A program made the position numbers and the translations under genes. Below are positions 46,387 through 54,198 of a stretch of DNA of 64,000 nucleotides, piece after piece. The stretch is from positions 1 through 64,000 of the forward strand of contig CACNGC010000009.1 in the NCBI GenBank assembly GCA_902619805.1, in the 5' to 3' direction. Origin of the DNA: an uncultured SAR116 cluster alpha proteobacterium. GTDB taxonomy: Bacteria > Pseudomonadota > Alphaproteobacteria > Puniceispirillales > Marisalimonadaceae. The first letter of the stretch is position 1; each line of letters opens with the position of its first letter. Below the pieces are notes generated by a model. The model did no database searches. It had not been told where the DNA came from and was given only the letters and a program-made list of their open reading frames with translations.

Positions 46387-47889
46387 ATGATAAAAAATGA
46401 TTTATTAATTGTTCTTGGCAACCAATTGTTTACACTTGAACATATTAAAAAAACTAAAGTCAGCATGGTTTTTATGGCTGAGGATTTTGGTCTAACTACA
46501 AATCATAAACATCATAAATTAAAAATTTTAATGTTTTTGTGGTCAATGAGGCAGTATAGGGACAATCTTATTAAAAATGGTTACACTGTATTTTATCATT
46601 CAATTGATGAAGAAAGTTTCCATGATAAGTATGAAGATAAGTTACTTAAAGTAATTAAAGATAATGATATCGAAAAATTAAAATATTTTGAAATTGAAGA
46701 CAATGATTTTGAAGATAAAATTGTTAATTTTATAAATAAACAAAATATTGATAAAGAAGTAATTCAAACTCCAATGTTTCTCACTTCAAGAAAAGAATTT
46801 TTTGAGTTCGCTAAAGAACAAAAAAAATTAATCCGCATGGCAAGTTTTTATCAAAAAATCAGAACTAAAATGAATATTCTTATTGATGAGAATAATAAAC
46901 CAATTGGAGGAAAATGGTCTTATGACGAGGATAATAGAAAAAAAATTCCCAAAAATACTTTAATACCAAAAATACCTAACATTAATAATAGGCATGATAT
47001 CAATGATTTAAAGTCTATTATTAATGTAAAATTTAAAAATCATCCTGGTTTAGTAAATAACTTATGGATGCCAACAAACAGAGATGAGTCATTAAATTGG
47101 TTAGATGAATTCTTTAAAGAAAAATTTATCAAGTTTGGAGATTACGAAGATGCTGTAGTTTCGGAAAATAATTTTCTTTTTCATAGTGCAATTAGCCCAA
47201 TACTTAATATGGGACTTTTAACACCTAAAGAAGTAATTCAAAAAGCGTTAGATTTTGCAAAGTTAAATTCAATTCCTATCAATTCCTTAGAGGGTTTTAT
47301 TCGGCAAATTATTGGATGGAGAGAATTTATTAGAGGCATATACCATTACAAAGGTGAAGAAGAACAAACTTCTAATTTTTGGAAACATGATCGAAAATTA
47401 ACTACTGATTGGTATGAAGGCACAACTGGGATAACACCATTAGATGACGCAATTAAAGATTGTATAAAATATGGTTACACACATCACATACCAAGGTTAA
47501 TGATTATTTGTAATATAATGAATCTGTCAAAAATAGATCCAAATGAAATATATAAATGGTTTATGGAAATGTTTGTAGATTCCTCAGATTGGGTAATGGT
47601 TCCTAACGTTTATGGAATGGGTACATTCGCAGATGGTGGAATATTTGCAACAAAACCTTATTCCTGTGGCTCTAATTATATTTTAAAAATGAGTAATTAT
47701 AAAAAAGATGAATGGTGCGATATAGTTGATGGATTATATTGGATATTTATGAAAGATAATATAGCTTTTTTTAAAAGCAATCCAAGGCTTGCAATATTGG
47801 TTAAATCATTGGAGAGAATGAATGAGAATAGAAAACAAATAATATTTGAAAAAGGAAATGATTTCATTGAAAAAAAGACTTTGATTTAA
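46387..47889 (+). CDS. Photolyase/cryptochrome of the iron-sulfur (FeS-BCP/PhrB) class, missing two cluster cysteines
   Basis: The class includes (6-4) photolyases that repair UV lesions with FAD and normally hold a [4Fe-4S] cluster. The 500-residue protein has the N-terminal LIVLGNQLF domain, the FAD region with RQIIGWREFIRGIYH, YTHHIPRLMI, and DWVMVPNVYGMGTFADGG. The first and fourth cluster cysteines appear to be kept (Cys359 and Cys444), but the usual CxxC is replaced by an NYKKDEW stretch with a shorter loop, so no normal cluster is expected. ATG 46387 is preferred over a TTG 12 bases earlier that overlaps the previous gene. Confidence 0.88.
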   Translation: MIKNDLLIVLGNQLFTLEHIKKTKVSMVFMAEDFGLTTNHKHHKLKILMFLWSMRQYRDNLIKNGYTVFYHSIDEESFHDKYEDKLLKVIKDNDIEKLKYFEIEDNDFEDKIVNFINKQNIDKEVIQTPMFLTSRKEFFEFAKEQKKLIRMASFYQKIRTKMNILIDENNKPIGGKWSYDEDNRKKIPKNTLIPKIPNINNRHDINDLKSIINVKFKNHPGLVNNLWMPTNRDESLNWLDEFFKEKFIKFGDYEDAVVSENNFLFHSAISPILNMGLLTPKEVIQKALDFAKLNSIPINSLEGFIRQIIGWREFIRGIYHYKGEEEQTSNFWKHDRKLTTDWYEGTTGITPLDDAIKDCIKYGYTHHIPRLMIICNIMNLSKIDPNEIYKWFMEMFVDSSDWVMVPNVYGMGTFADGGIFATKPYSCGSNYILKMSNYKKDEWCDIVDGLYWIFMKDNIAFFKSNPRLAILVKSLERMNENRKQIIFEKGNDFIEKKTLI

Positions 47890-47900
47890 ATTATTGAAGT

Positions 47901-47949
47901 TTAATTCTCAAGATTTTATAAAATGAGGAATTAATTTTAATTTTTTTTT
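47901..47949 (+). terminator. Terminator-like hairpin after the photolyase gene
   Basis: TTAATTCTCA (47901-47910) pairs with TGAGGAATTAA (47924-47934) with one bulged base, and a run of nine T residues ends at 47949. The T-run overlaps the 3' end of the convergent membrane-protein gene. This is a reasonable intrinsic terminator on the plus strand. Confidence 0.55.
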
Positions 47950-48368
47950 CGAAAATTTTCTTTATTTCTCCCCAAGAACATTTGATATAACAATAGAGCT
48001 TCAGTTACATTTTTTAACCATTCTAATGGATACAAAAAACCATAATTGATAATATCACCACCAAACATAATTAAAAAAAAATTTAAAGAAAAATATGTTA
48101 AGAAAAAATATTTCCCAATAGGAACAAAAAAATAGATTAAAATCAGACTAAAAAGTGAAAAAAAAGACATAAATATTGTAGCATAGAATTCAAATTTACC
48201 ATCTAATAATACTGATGTATACCCAGGGTTTATAAAACGACTGATACCATAATATTTTTCAAAATCAAAAATACTTGGAATTAGAACTGTCAATATCACT
48301 GTAAAAACCATTAATAAAATAATTCTTCTAAAAAATAATTTATTAACATCTACTTTTTCATTAATCAT
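47937..48368 (-). CDS. Small integral membrane protein, unknown
   Basis: I do not recognise this 143-residue protein. It shows four hydrophobic segments (about residues 13-33, 55-75, 79-97 and 100-112) and a basic C-terminal tail. ATG 48368 is chosen because AAGG lies eight bases upstream, while the earlier TTG overlaps the MATE stop. It follows the MATE gene by two bases, so it is probably cotranscribed with it. Its function is unknown. Confidence 0.72.
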   Translation of the reverse strand: MINEKVDVNKLFFRRIILLMVFTVILTVLIPSIFDFEKYYGISRFINPGYTSVLLDGKFEFYATIFMSFFSLFSLILIYFFVPIGKYFFLTYFSLNFFLIMFGGDIINYGFLYPLEWLKNVTEALLLYQMFLGRNKENFRKKN

Positions 48369-48370
48369 TA

Positions 48371-49693
48371 TCAAACCTTATTCAATTTTACCAATTTAAA
48401 GACGCGAGGCAAATACATCGTTAAAAATATCCCCCTAGAAATTAAAAATAAAAGAAAACAAGAATATAAGCCTTTTAAATCTAAATTGCTTTCAAAACAA
48501 TATTCTAAAATAATGAAAAAAATGAATGATGAAAATATTATACAATTACGCATTTCTTTAGCTAATGTTGAGCCAATAAAAATTCCATCTAGTTGAAAAG
48601 CCAACATAGATATAAATGGTGTGATAACAACTAATCCCCATAATTCGAATGTCAAATCTTGCAATGCGCTTATATCTGTAAAAAAAGAAATTAAATAAAA
48701 TTCCAAAAAATACAATACAATACCAATAATTATTGAAAAAAATAAAGCAAATTCAGTTGTAATTCTTATAGCCTTATAAATATTTCTTTTATTTTGAGAA
48801 CCGATAGAAACTCCTACACAAGATTCTGCAGAGTGTGCAAACGCATCTAACGAGTATGATGACAAACTAAAAATTACTAATAAAATTTCAATAGTAGCAA
48901 GCTCATCAACACCAATATGACCTGCTTTTTTGATTATGTATGCTTGTACTGAAACCATCAACATTGTTCTTATAAATAAATCTTTGCTGATAGAAAAAAA
49001 TTTAAGAAATCTAGACAAATTTTTAAACTTTCTGAAATTTACAGTTTTTAAGTTTAATTTTTTTAATGAATATGAAAAAATTATAATTGACATAAAAAGA
49101 CCGGAAAATTGTGCCAATACGCTACCTAGCGCTACACCAAAAATTCCATAGTCTAAAACAACTGCCAAATATAAGGAAAAAATTACATTTACAACATTGA
49201 TAGTAATAAGTTGTGTCATCACTGATCTTGTTTTTTGTATTCCAAAAAACCAGCCTAAAAATACTATATTCAGTAATCCAGCCGGCAAGCCAATCATTCT
49301 TACAAAGAGATATTCTTTATATAGTTTTTGTAATTTTTCATCAGGAGTTAAAAAATAAACTGATAAATTAAACAGAAATTCTTTTAATAAAAATAAAACT
49401 ATTCCGATTAAAAGAGCTATAAATAATGGTCTTAACAAACTTAAAAACACTTCATCGAAATCTTTAGAACCCAGTTTTTGAGACACTATTCCAGTTGTTC
49501 CCATCCTTAAAAAATTTAATCCTGCATACATAAAGTTAAAAACTATACCTCCAAGAGCTATTGCTGCTATATATGTGCTTTCAGGCATATGTCCCATAAT
49601 TATGGTGTCGGTAAGGCCTACTAGGGGAATGGTAAAATTAGCAATTATCAAAGGCCAAGATAAGGACCAAATATTTTTTCTATTTATAACCAT
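48371..49693 (-). CDS. MATE-family efflux transporter
   Basis: MATE proteins export drugs or metabolites in exchange for Na+ or H+. The 440-residue protein has twelve hydrophobic segments and the N-terminal SLSWPLIIANFTIPLVGLTD and TGIVSQKLGSKD patterns of the DinF branch. The midpoint segment DAFAHSAESCVGVSIGSQN repeats the motif in the second half. ATG 49693 is chosen, overlapping the RraA-like gene by ten bases. A TTG 27 bases upstream is possible. Confidence 0.9.
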   Translation of the reverse strand: MVINRKNIWSLSWPLIIANFTIPLVGLTDTIIMGHMPESTYIAAIALGGIVFNFMYAGLNFLRMGTTGIVSQKLGSKDFDEVFLSLLRPLFIALLIGIVLFLLKEFLFNLSVYFLTPDEKLQKLYKEYLFVRMIGLPAGLLNIVFLGWFFGIQKTRSVMTQLITINVVNVIFSLYLAVVLDYGIFGVALGSVLAQFSGLFMSIIIFSYSLKKLNLKTVNFRKFKNLSRFLKFFSISKDLFIRTMLMVSVQAYIIKKAGHIGVDELATIEILLVIFSLSSYSLDAFAHSAESCVGVSIGSQNKRNIYKAIRITTEFALFFSIIIGIVLYFLEFYLISFFTDISALQDLTFELWGLVVITPFISMLAFQLDGIFIGSTLAKEMRNCIIFSSFIFFIILEYCFESNLDLKGLYSCFLLFLISRGIFLTMYLPRVFKLVKLNKV

Positions 49694-50364
49694 ATAAATT
49701 TTAGACCTATGTAAATCCAAAATTTTCTAAACTTAAGATATGCTTGCTCTGGATCCATACCATTTAATATTGCTTTTCTCATTTCACTTTCAGTAATCAT
49801 AACTTCTTCAGTCTTTTGAATCACTTCTTCTACTACTTTTTGAGGTATTATAAAAGCTCCATCCATATCAGCTATAATAAAGTCACCTGAACATTTCGTA
49901 ACGCTTCCTATAGTGATAGGTTCCCCAAGTAAGTTATATCTCCATCTTTCAACAATATCGGCAGGAGTTGTTAATCGGCAGAAAACTGGAAATTGAGCAT
50001 CTATAATTTCTTCAACATCTCTACAGTGCCCATCCATTAAGTAACCTTTGGTACCTTTTACCATTAATGCTCGTGCAGATAGTTCTCCCATAAGAGCAAT
50101 AGAATGTGTATTAGGTTGACAAACAATAACTTTATTATTTGGAACCTTGGATAAAACTTGAGACCATAAAAGTAAAGACTCATGTCTTGATAATGTTTTG
50201 TCTACATGGCCAGATACTGTAAAAATTTCTCCAAATAACTTTTGACCTCTTTGTAAAGCCTGTATTTCAGGTGGTAGGACACAATTTTGATACCCCTTTT
50301 CTCTAAGTACATCATGAATAGCACTAGCATAACATTTTGAAAGACGGGTTGTTAAATCAGTCAT
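49684..50364 (-). CDS. RraA-like protein / HMG aldolase family
   Basis: The family includes 4-hydroxy-4-methyl-2-oxoglutarate aldolases and RNase E regulators. The 226-residue protein has MKGTKGYLMDGHCRDVEEII near residue 125, the DGxxRD metal-binding signature. It also has QFPVFCRLTTPAD and DFIIADMDGAFIIPQKVVEE. Such metabolic members are more common beside catabolic genes than true RraA. The neighbouring MATE gene overlaps its end. The substrate is not known. Confidence 0.87.
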   Translation of the reverse strand: MTDLTTRLSKCYASAIHDVLREKGYQNCVLPPEIQALQRGQKLFGEIFTVSGHVDKTLSRHESLLLWSQVLSKVPNNKVIVCQPNTHSIALMGELSARALMVKGTKGYLMDGHCRDVEEIIDAQFPVFCRLTTPADIVERWRYNLLGEPITIGSVTKCSGDFIIADMDGAFIIPQKVVEEVIQKTEEVMITESEMRKAILNGMDPEQAYLKFRKFWIYIGLKFIWL

Positions 50365-50583
50365 TTCTTAACACCAGTAAATTTTAAAAATTATATCATT
50401 AAGTAATATTTAAAGTGGACACAATTGAAACATCTAGATATATAAAAAAATTAATTTATTTTTTCTTTAACTAATTTTCTGAAATTTATTCCAAAAAATT
50501 CTTATTAAAGCGAGAGAATGTCAGTTAACATGTTTATTTATTTTTACAAAACAAAATAGATAATCAATAAGCTTTAAAATTTT

Positions 50584-50748
50584 CTATTGAGTATTTTTTT
50601 GGAGTTCTTTTTGAAATTTACAGCTTATGACTTCTCCACTACAACAATCGTCAAAAACTCTCTTGCATTCAAGACATTGATAATGTGATTGGATATATAC
50701 ATAACCTTTTTTAATTGAACAGAATGGGCAAGGAAGCTTAGTATTCAT
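50584..50748 (-). CDS. Small zinc-ribbon-like protein, 54 residues
   Basis: An ATG at 50748 opens a 54-codon frame on the minus strand encoding a cysteine-rich peptide. It has CPFC at residues 7-10, CLEC at 25-28 and a DCC-SGE stretch near residues 35-39. The paired CxxC knuckles spaced about 14 residues apart are a zinc-ribbon pattern, and the translation is otherwise compact and ordered. No strong ribosome-binding site is seen. It lies alone in a 520-base spacer between the RraA-like gene and the next plus-strand gene. The function is unknown, and nucleic-acid or metal binding is an inference from the fold pattern. Confidence 0.7.
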   Translation of the reverse strand: MNTKLPCPFCSIKKGYVYIQSHYQCLECKRVFDDCCSGEVISCKFQKELQKNTQ

Positions 50749-50825
50749 TTTAAAATATCATTTTTTGAATTTAAGATTAATAATGATGCAATTTAACTAA
50801 TTCATTGTTTATTAATCAATTAAAA

Positions 50826-50853
50826 TTGTATACATTTAGAATTTTAGTATAGA
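50826..50853 (+). promoter_or_regulatory. Candidate promoter for the secreted-protein gene
   Basis: TTGTAT (50826-50831) and TATAGA (50848-50853) are 16 bases apart, 33 bases before the ATG at 50886. The match to a sigma70 promoter is fair, and the surrounding DNA is very AT-rich. Confidence 0.35.
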
Positions 50854-50885
50854 TAATTAATTTAATTTATATATGATTATTTAGC

Positions 50886-51257
50886 ATGAAGTTTTTTTGG
50901 ATTTTCTTATTCTTTACATTTCTAAACATTAAATTAGTTAAAGCTGTGGAAAAACCATTTTTTATAAAATGCAAGAATTCAGATAACACCAAAATTTTAG
51001 ATTTTAAAATAAATAAAGACAACAACCTTTACACAACGGTATTTAAAAAGATAAAAAATAATTTTATTGAAATTGGAGATGTGGTCGGACAAAAAGAAGG
51101 TTCTTTTATCTTATTTGAAGACAAATATGCTTACCTTGGAGTAGATTTTGCCTGGCATTATGATAAAAACACCCTTAAATTGAAACCAGTTTTATTGAGT
51201 AAAGGGACTATAAAGTTAAAAAAATTACCTGAAGAATTATTATGTGTTTTAATTTAA
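50886..51257 (+). CDS. Secreted protein of unknown function, paralog A
   Basis: The 123-residue protein begins with a signal peptide (about residues 1-20, ending KA before VEKPFF). The mature part shares a clear pattern with the protein at 57417-57803: VVGQKEGSFILFED followed by FAWHYDKNTLKLKP. Both also have a Cys near the start of the mature protein and another near the end that could form a disulfide. It lies with other small genes and has no recognisable domain. A periplasmic location is inferred from the signal peptide. Confidence 0.78.
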   Translation: MKFFWIFLFFTFLNIKLVKAVEKPFFIKCKNSDNTKILDFKINKDNNLYTTVFKKIKNNFIEIGDVVGQKEGSFILFEDKYAYLGVDFAWHYDKNTLKLKPVLLSKGTIKLKKLPEELLCVLI

Positions 51258-51333
51258 AACATATAATATGAAGTATTATTAATAACCTTTATTTAAAATA
51301 TTAATATATAAAATCAAATTTAATATAAAAAAG

Positions 51334-51633
51334 ATGAAATTTAAAGAATTAAAATTTATTAACGGTATTTGTCAACTTGATTATAATTACTATGTAATTT
51401 CTTTCACTTTTTCTAAAGATAAAAACTCCTACTCATGTACTATTTTTAATAGAGCCAAATTACCTGTTGATCTTCCCGGAATTAAAACGGAAGTAATTAA
51501 AAATAATAAATTGACTAAGATCAATTTTTCAAAGACTGGAATCGAAACTTTAATTAAAAAAATACAAGCATTCACCGGAAACAAAGATCCAAAACATATG
51601 AACGAAAATGATTTTTATAAGGATATATATTAG
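51334..51633 (+). CDS. Hypothetical protein, 99 residues
   Basis: I do not recognise this protein. It has no signal peptide or membrane segment and looks like a mixed alpha/beta domain: strands around YYVISFTFS and SYSCTIFNR, then a helix around ETLIKKIQAFTG. The ATG lies 76 bases after the secreted-protein gene on the same strand, with no obvious terminator between them. Codon use is like that of its neighbours. The function is unknown. Confidence 0.6.
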   Translation: MKFKELKFINGICQLDYNYYVISFTFSKDKNSYSCTIFNRAKLPVDLPGIKTEVIKNNKLTKINFSKTGIETLIKKIQAFTGNKDPKHMNENDFYKDIY

Positions 51634-51671
51634 AGCATAAAAATTCTTGTTTTTAAAAAAGTAAATCTAGT

Positions 51672-51812
51672 TTATATAAAATATCCAATGATAAACCCAA
51701 TTGTTAAACCTTCAATGAAACTAATCCATATTATCTGATAATTTGATAAACCAGTTATTTTTTGGACTTTTTCAATTAAATTTATATGCCAAGCCTTAAA
51801 TCTATTAATCAT
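51672..51812 (-). CDS. One-helix membrane peptide, 46 residues
   Basis: An ATG at 51812 opens a 46-codon frame on the minus strand. The N-terminal half is a hydrophilic helix (HINLIEKVQKITGLSNYQ) and the C-terminal half is a single membrane helix from about residue 27 to the end (IIWISFIEGLTIGFIIGYFI). The clean amphipathic-then-hydrophobic layout suggests a real single-pass membrane protein. It sits alone in the 300-base spacer between two plus-strand genes. The function is unknown. Confidence 0.6.
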   Translation of the reverse strand: MINRFKAWHINLIEKVQKITGLSNYQIIWISFIEGLTIGFIIGYFI

Positions 51813-51932
51813 AACAGACTGATCCAATAAAATTTTAATTACAAATCTAATAGTAATTCATTAATATTAATTAGAATATTTATTAAAATTACATATATAA
51901 CGTTCAATTAGATAATAATACAAATTAGACAA

Positions 51933-52694
51933 ATGCTATATAAACATTTTACAAAAAAGATGATTATTTATTTTTTTAACCTTGCTTTTATTTTTTTTAC
52001 AAATTTTACATTGGCGAAGGATATTACAATGCAAAAAATTTCATATTACTCCATTGATTTAAATGAAGTTTCTATTGGAGAGTTTGGAAAATTTGCTGAA
52101 ACTATAAATTATAAAACAGAAGCTGAAAAAAGAGGCTGGGGTTATGTGTATGAATTTGGTTGGATTAAAAAAGAAGGATGGAACTGGAAAAAACCTTATG
52201 GAATAAAAGGTGAAATAAATGAACCTGCTGTTCATATTAATTTTGATGAAGCTCAAATGTTTTGTAAATGGAAAAACAAAAGACTGCCAACTGAAGAAGA
52301 ATGGGTATACGCAGCATATACAGAAACTCGAGAAAAATCTGTCAGCAAATTTATTTATAAAAAAACTTATGAGTACCCAGTTGGTAATACACCTATAGGT
52401 GCTAATTGTTTAGGAGATTGTGACTTTAACAATTATGTAAATTACAAGAAATTATTATCAAGAGGTAATGGTCATTCCAAAATTGGTTATACAAAAAAAG
52501 GGATTAATGGATTGTATGATATGGGTGCTAATGTTTGGGAATGGGCAAATATAGACAATAATGATGTCAAAGCTACAAAGGGTGGTTCTTGGTGGTATGG
52601 AAAAGAACAGATGCATTTAAAACATCAAGCAAGGAAAGATAAAAAAATGTCAGCAGTTTATATTGGATTTAGGTGTGTTAAAAATTTAAACTAA
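51933..52694 (+). CDS. Secreted formylglycine-generating-enzyme-like (SUMF) domain protein
   Basis: SUMF/FGE-fold proteins include sulfatase activators and many oxidases or binding proteins of unknown role. The 253-residue protein has a signal peptide (about residues 1-28), then the fold from about residue 38: NEPAVHINFDEAQMFCKWKN, RLPTEEEWVYAAY, GLYDMGANVWEWAN, KGGSWWYG and YIGFRCVKN, all family motifs. There is no sulfatase gene beside it. Whether it keeps the copper-binding cysteine pair of true FGE is not supported, so a structural or binding role is possible. Confidence 0.85.
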   Translation: MLYKHFTKKMIIYFFNLAFIFFTNFTLAKDITMQKISYYSIDLNEVSIGEFGKFAETINYKTEAEKRGWGYVYEFGWIKKEGWNWKKPYGIKGEINEPAVHINFDEAQMFCKWKNKRLPTEEEWVYAAYTETREKSVSKFIYKKTYEYPVGNTPIGANCLGDCDFNNYVNYKKLLSRGNGHSKIGYTKKGINGLYDMGANVWEWANIDNNDVKATKGGSWWYGKEQMHLKHQARKDKKMSAVYIGFRCVKNLN

Positions 52695-52795
52695 ATCTCT
52701 ACTTTTTAATATATTTGCCATTAATTTACCTTATTTTTTCAGATTTATGTCATAATTTTATGTTTATTATCGAACTATGAAAAAATATTTTTCAT

Positions 52796-53194
52796 TTATA
52801 ACCTCCTAGTAGCATTAGCTGATAATTCAGCTAATGCATAATTTCCTAGATATTTTAAATGACTTCCACAACATAAATTACAATCAGAACTACCAAAACC
52901 TCTAATAATTATCGTTCCGTGTATTTTTTTATTTAAACTACATTCAATCATTTCTGAATTTTTTATATCAATAATTTTTACAGCATCATTATTCAGTAAA
53001 TAATCTATATGCCAATGGAGTTTTTTTTCCTTAGAAAGATGTCTTTCAATTATTTTATCTATATTTGTTTTGGCAGAGCCAGTATACACGTAAGATCCTA
53101 CAGGAAAAATAAATCTTCCTAGTTTTCCAACTTTTAAATCTATGTTTTTAATTACTTTTATAAGTAATTGATAAGATTGCACTTTATTTACCAA
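52796..53194 (-). CDS. DUF123 / GIY-YIG-related small protein
   Basis: The 132-residue protein matches the DUF123 family, a GIY-YIG-like fold. It has [21 protein letters not shown] near residue 28, [11 protein letters not shown] near residue 80 and [19 protein letters not shown] near the C-terminus. The family is often linked to endonuclease III, but its activity is unproven. The start is TTG 53194 or GTG four codons later, as no ATG is present. A strong inverted repeat lies within its last codons. Confidence 0.85.
   Translation of the reverse strand: MVNKVQSYQLLIKVIKNIDLKVGKLGRFIFPVGSYVYTGSAKTNIDKIIERHLSKEKKLHWHIDYLLNNDAVKIIDIKNSEMIECSLNKKIHGTIIIRGFGSSDCNLCCGSHLKYLGNYALAELSANATRRL
52812..52837. 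repeat. Perfect inverted repeat at the 3' end of the DUF123 gene
   Basis: GCATTAGCTGA (52812-52822) and TCAGCTAATGC (52827-52837) form a perfect 11-base-pair hairpin with a four-base loop inside the last coding bases of the DUF123 gene. It may slow 3' decay or help end transcription of the convergent genes, but there is no T-run on either strand. Confidence 0.55.
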
Positions 53195-53212
53195 TAAAAT
53201 TAAATAAATATA

Positions 53213-53482
53213 CTAACTACAGTAATTCTCTACTTTTGAAGTATATTCAGGAAAATATTTTGAAATTACTGTAATTTCAAATTTAGATAATATTGAAGTA
53301 TTTGGTTCTCTTTCAAGAAGAAAATTAAAGCTAAAGTTTAAAAGTTCTTCTTTAGAAATTCTATTTTTAGTAAGGTTGAGTAGCATATGATCTGTTACAC
53401 TTACAACATGTTTTATTATTTGATCAACATTTACTGTAATTTCAAATTTATCCTTAGATAATTCAGTAATCAATAATTCCAA
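53213..53482 (-). CDS. Hypothetical protein, 89 residues
   Basis: I do not recognise this small acidic protein. It has no signal peptide or membrane helix. It shows a probable beta strand (KFEITVNVDQ) and then helices (QIIKHVVSVTDHMLL and KEELLNFSFNFLLE). The TTG start overlaps the preceding 65-residue gene by 13 bases, so the two are translationally linked. The pair may be a small two-gene unit of unknown role. Confidence 0.6.
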   Translation of the reverse strand: MELLITELSKDKFEITVNVDQIIKHVVSVTDHMLLNLTKNRISKEELLNFSFNFLLEREPNTSILSKFEITVISKYFPEYTSKVENYCS

Positions 53483-53667
53483 ATCTTCTTTACCCCGTCT
53501 ACTTTTAAAAATACACTATTATCATATTCATTTATTACCATTTCAATAGCTTGATCTTCATTTTCTGCTTCAACAATCAAACTATTATTTTTAATTTCTT
53601 TTCTTCCATCTTCATGTTTAAATTCAAGTCTAAATTTTACTTCAAAATCAGTTTTCCAATTGCTCAT
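53470..53667 (-). CDS. Hypothetical protein, 65 residues
   Basis: I do not recognise this protein. It begins with ATG and reads MSNWKTDFEVKFRLEFKHED and then AENEDQAIEMVINEYD, a pattern of two strands and a helix. It has no cysteine or membrane segment. It overlaps the next gene by 13 bases, and the two together look like a small operon. The function is unknown. Confidence 0.62.
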   Translation of the reverse strand: MSNWKTDFEVKFRLEFKHEDGRKEIKNNSLIVEAENEDQAIEMVINEYDNSVFLKVDGVKKIWNY

Positions 53668-53701
53668 TGTTTATTCAATTCAAAAAATATTTAAAAAAAC
53701 T

Positions 53702-54045
53702 TTAATCAGATTTATAAAATGTAGCTTCTTTAGTTAATGTTTCTAAGAAATTAGAAGAGACCGCTGTAGCTCCTAATACTTCACCATCATTTAAATTAAC
53801 CTTAAGACCTTGTTCTTTAAAAGAATCTATAATAGGACCAGCTAAATTATTATGATCTTTCATAAATGTATTATGATCTGGAAAAATTAAAATAAAGTAG
53901 CAATTACGTCTGAATTACTAAAAATCAACTTCATAAGTGTACCATTTTTTATGCCCTTAGCATCTGCCTTGGTATCAGTATAATTTACGAACATGTCTTT
54001 AGACATTTTATCTTTAAATGTTATTTTTATGGTTCTCACATACAT
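53702..54045 (-). pseudogene. Frameshifted small protein gene
   Basis: A frame starting at ATG 54045 (MYVRTIKITFKDKMSKDMFV) reads 52 codons and stops at 53887. The next frame continues at once from about 53899 (YFILIFPDHNTFMKDHN) to a stop at 53702 with a coherent sequence and no start codon. Joined, they give a single protein of about 114 residues that looks like an alpha/beta domain. One base appears to be missing in the GCn codon near 53899. No canonical slippery heptamer is seen there. The product family is not recognised. Confidence 0.6.
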
Positions 54046-54198
54046 TTAATTCACCCACATTAAAATAAAGATATGTTACTTAATCAAACAAATTAGCTAT
54101 CGTAAAGATAATAAATTTTGAAAAAAATTAAACTTTTATTCTTGTAAAATTAAAGTTTTTTATTAAAAACAATTTATTATCAATTTTTGGTTAGTTTT

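Noticed and set aside
53887-53907. Programmed frameshifting at the small broken gene
   Set aside because: No canonical X XXY YYZ slippery heptamer lies in the zero frame at the junction and no clear downstream stimulator is seen.
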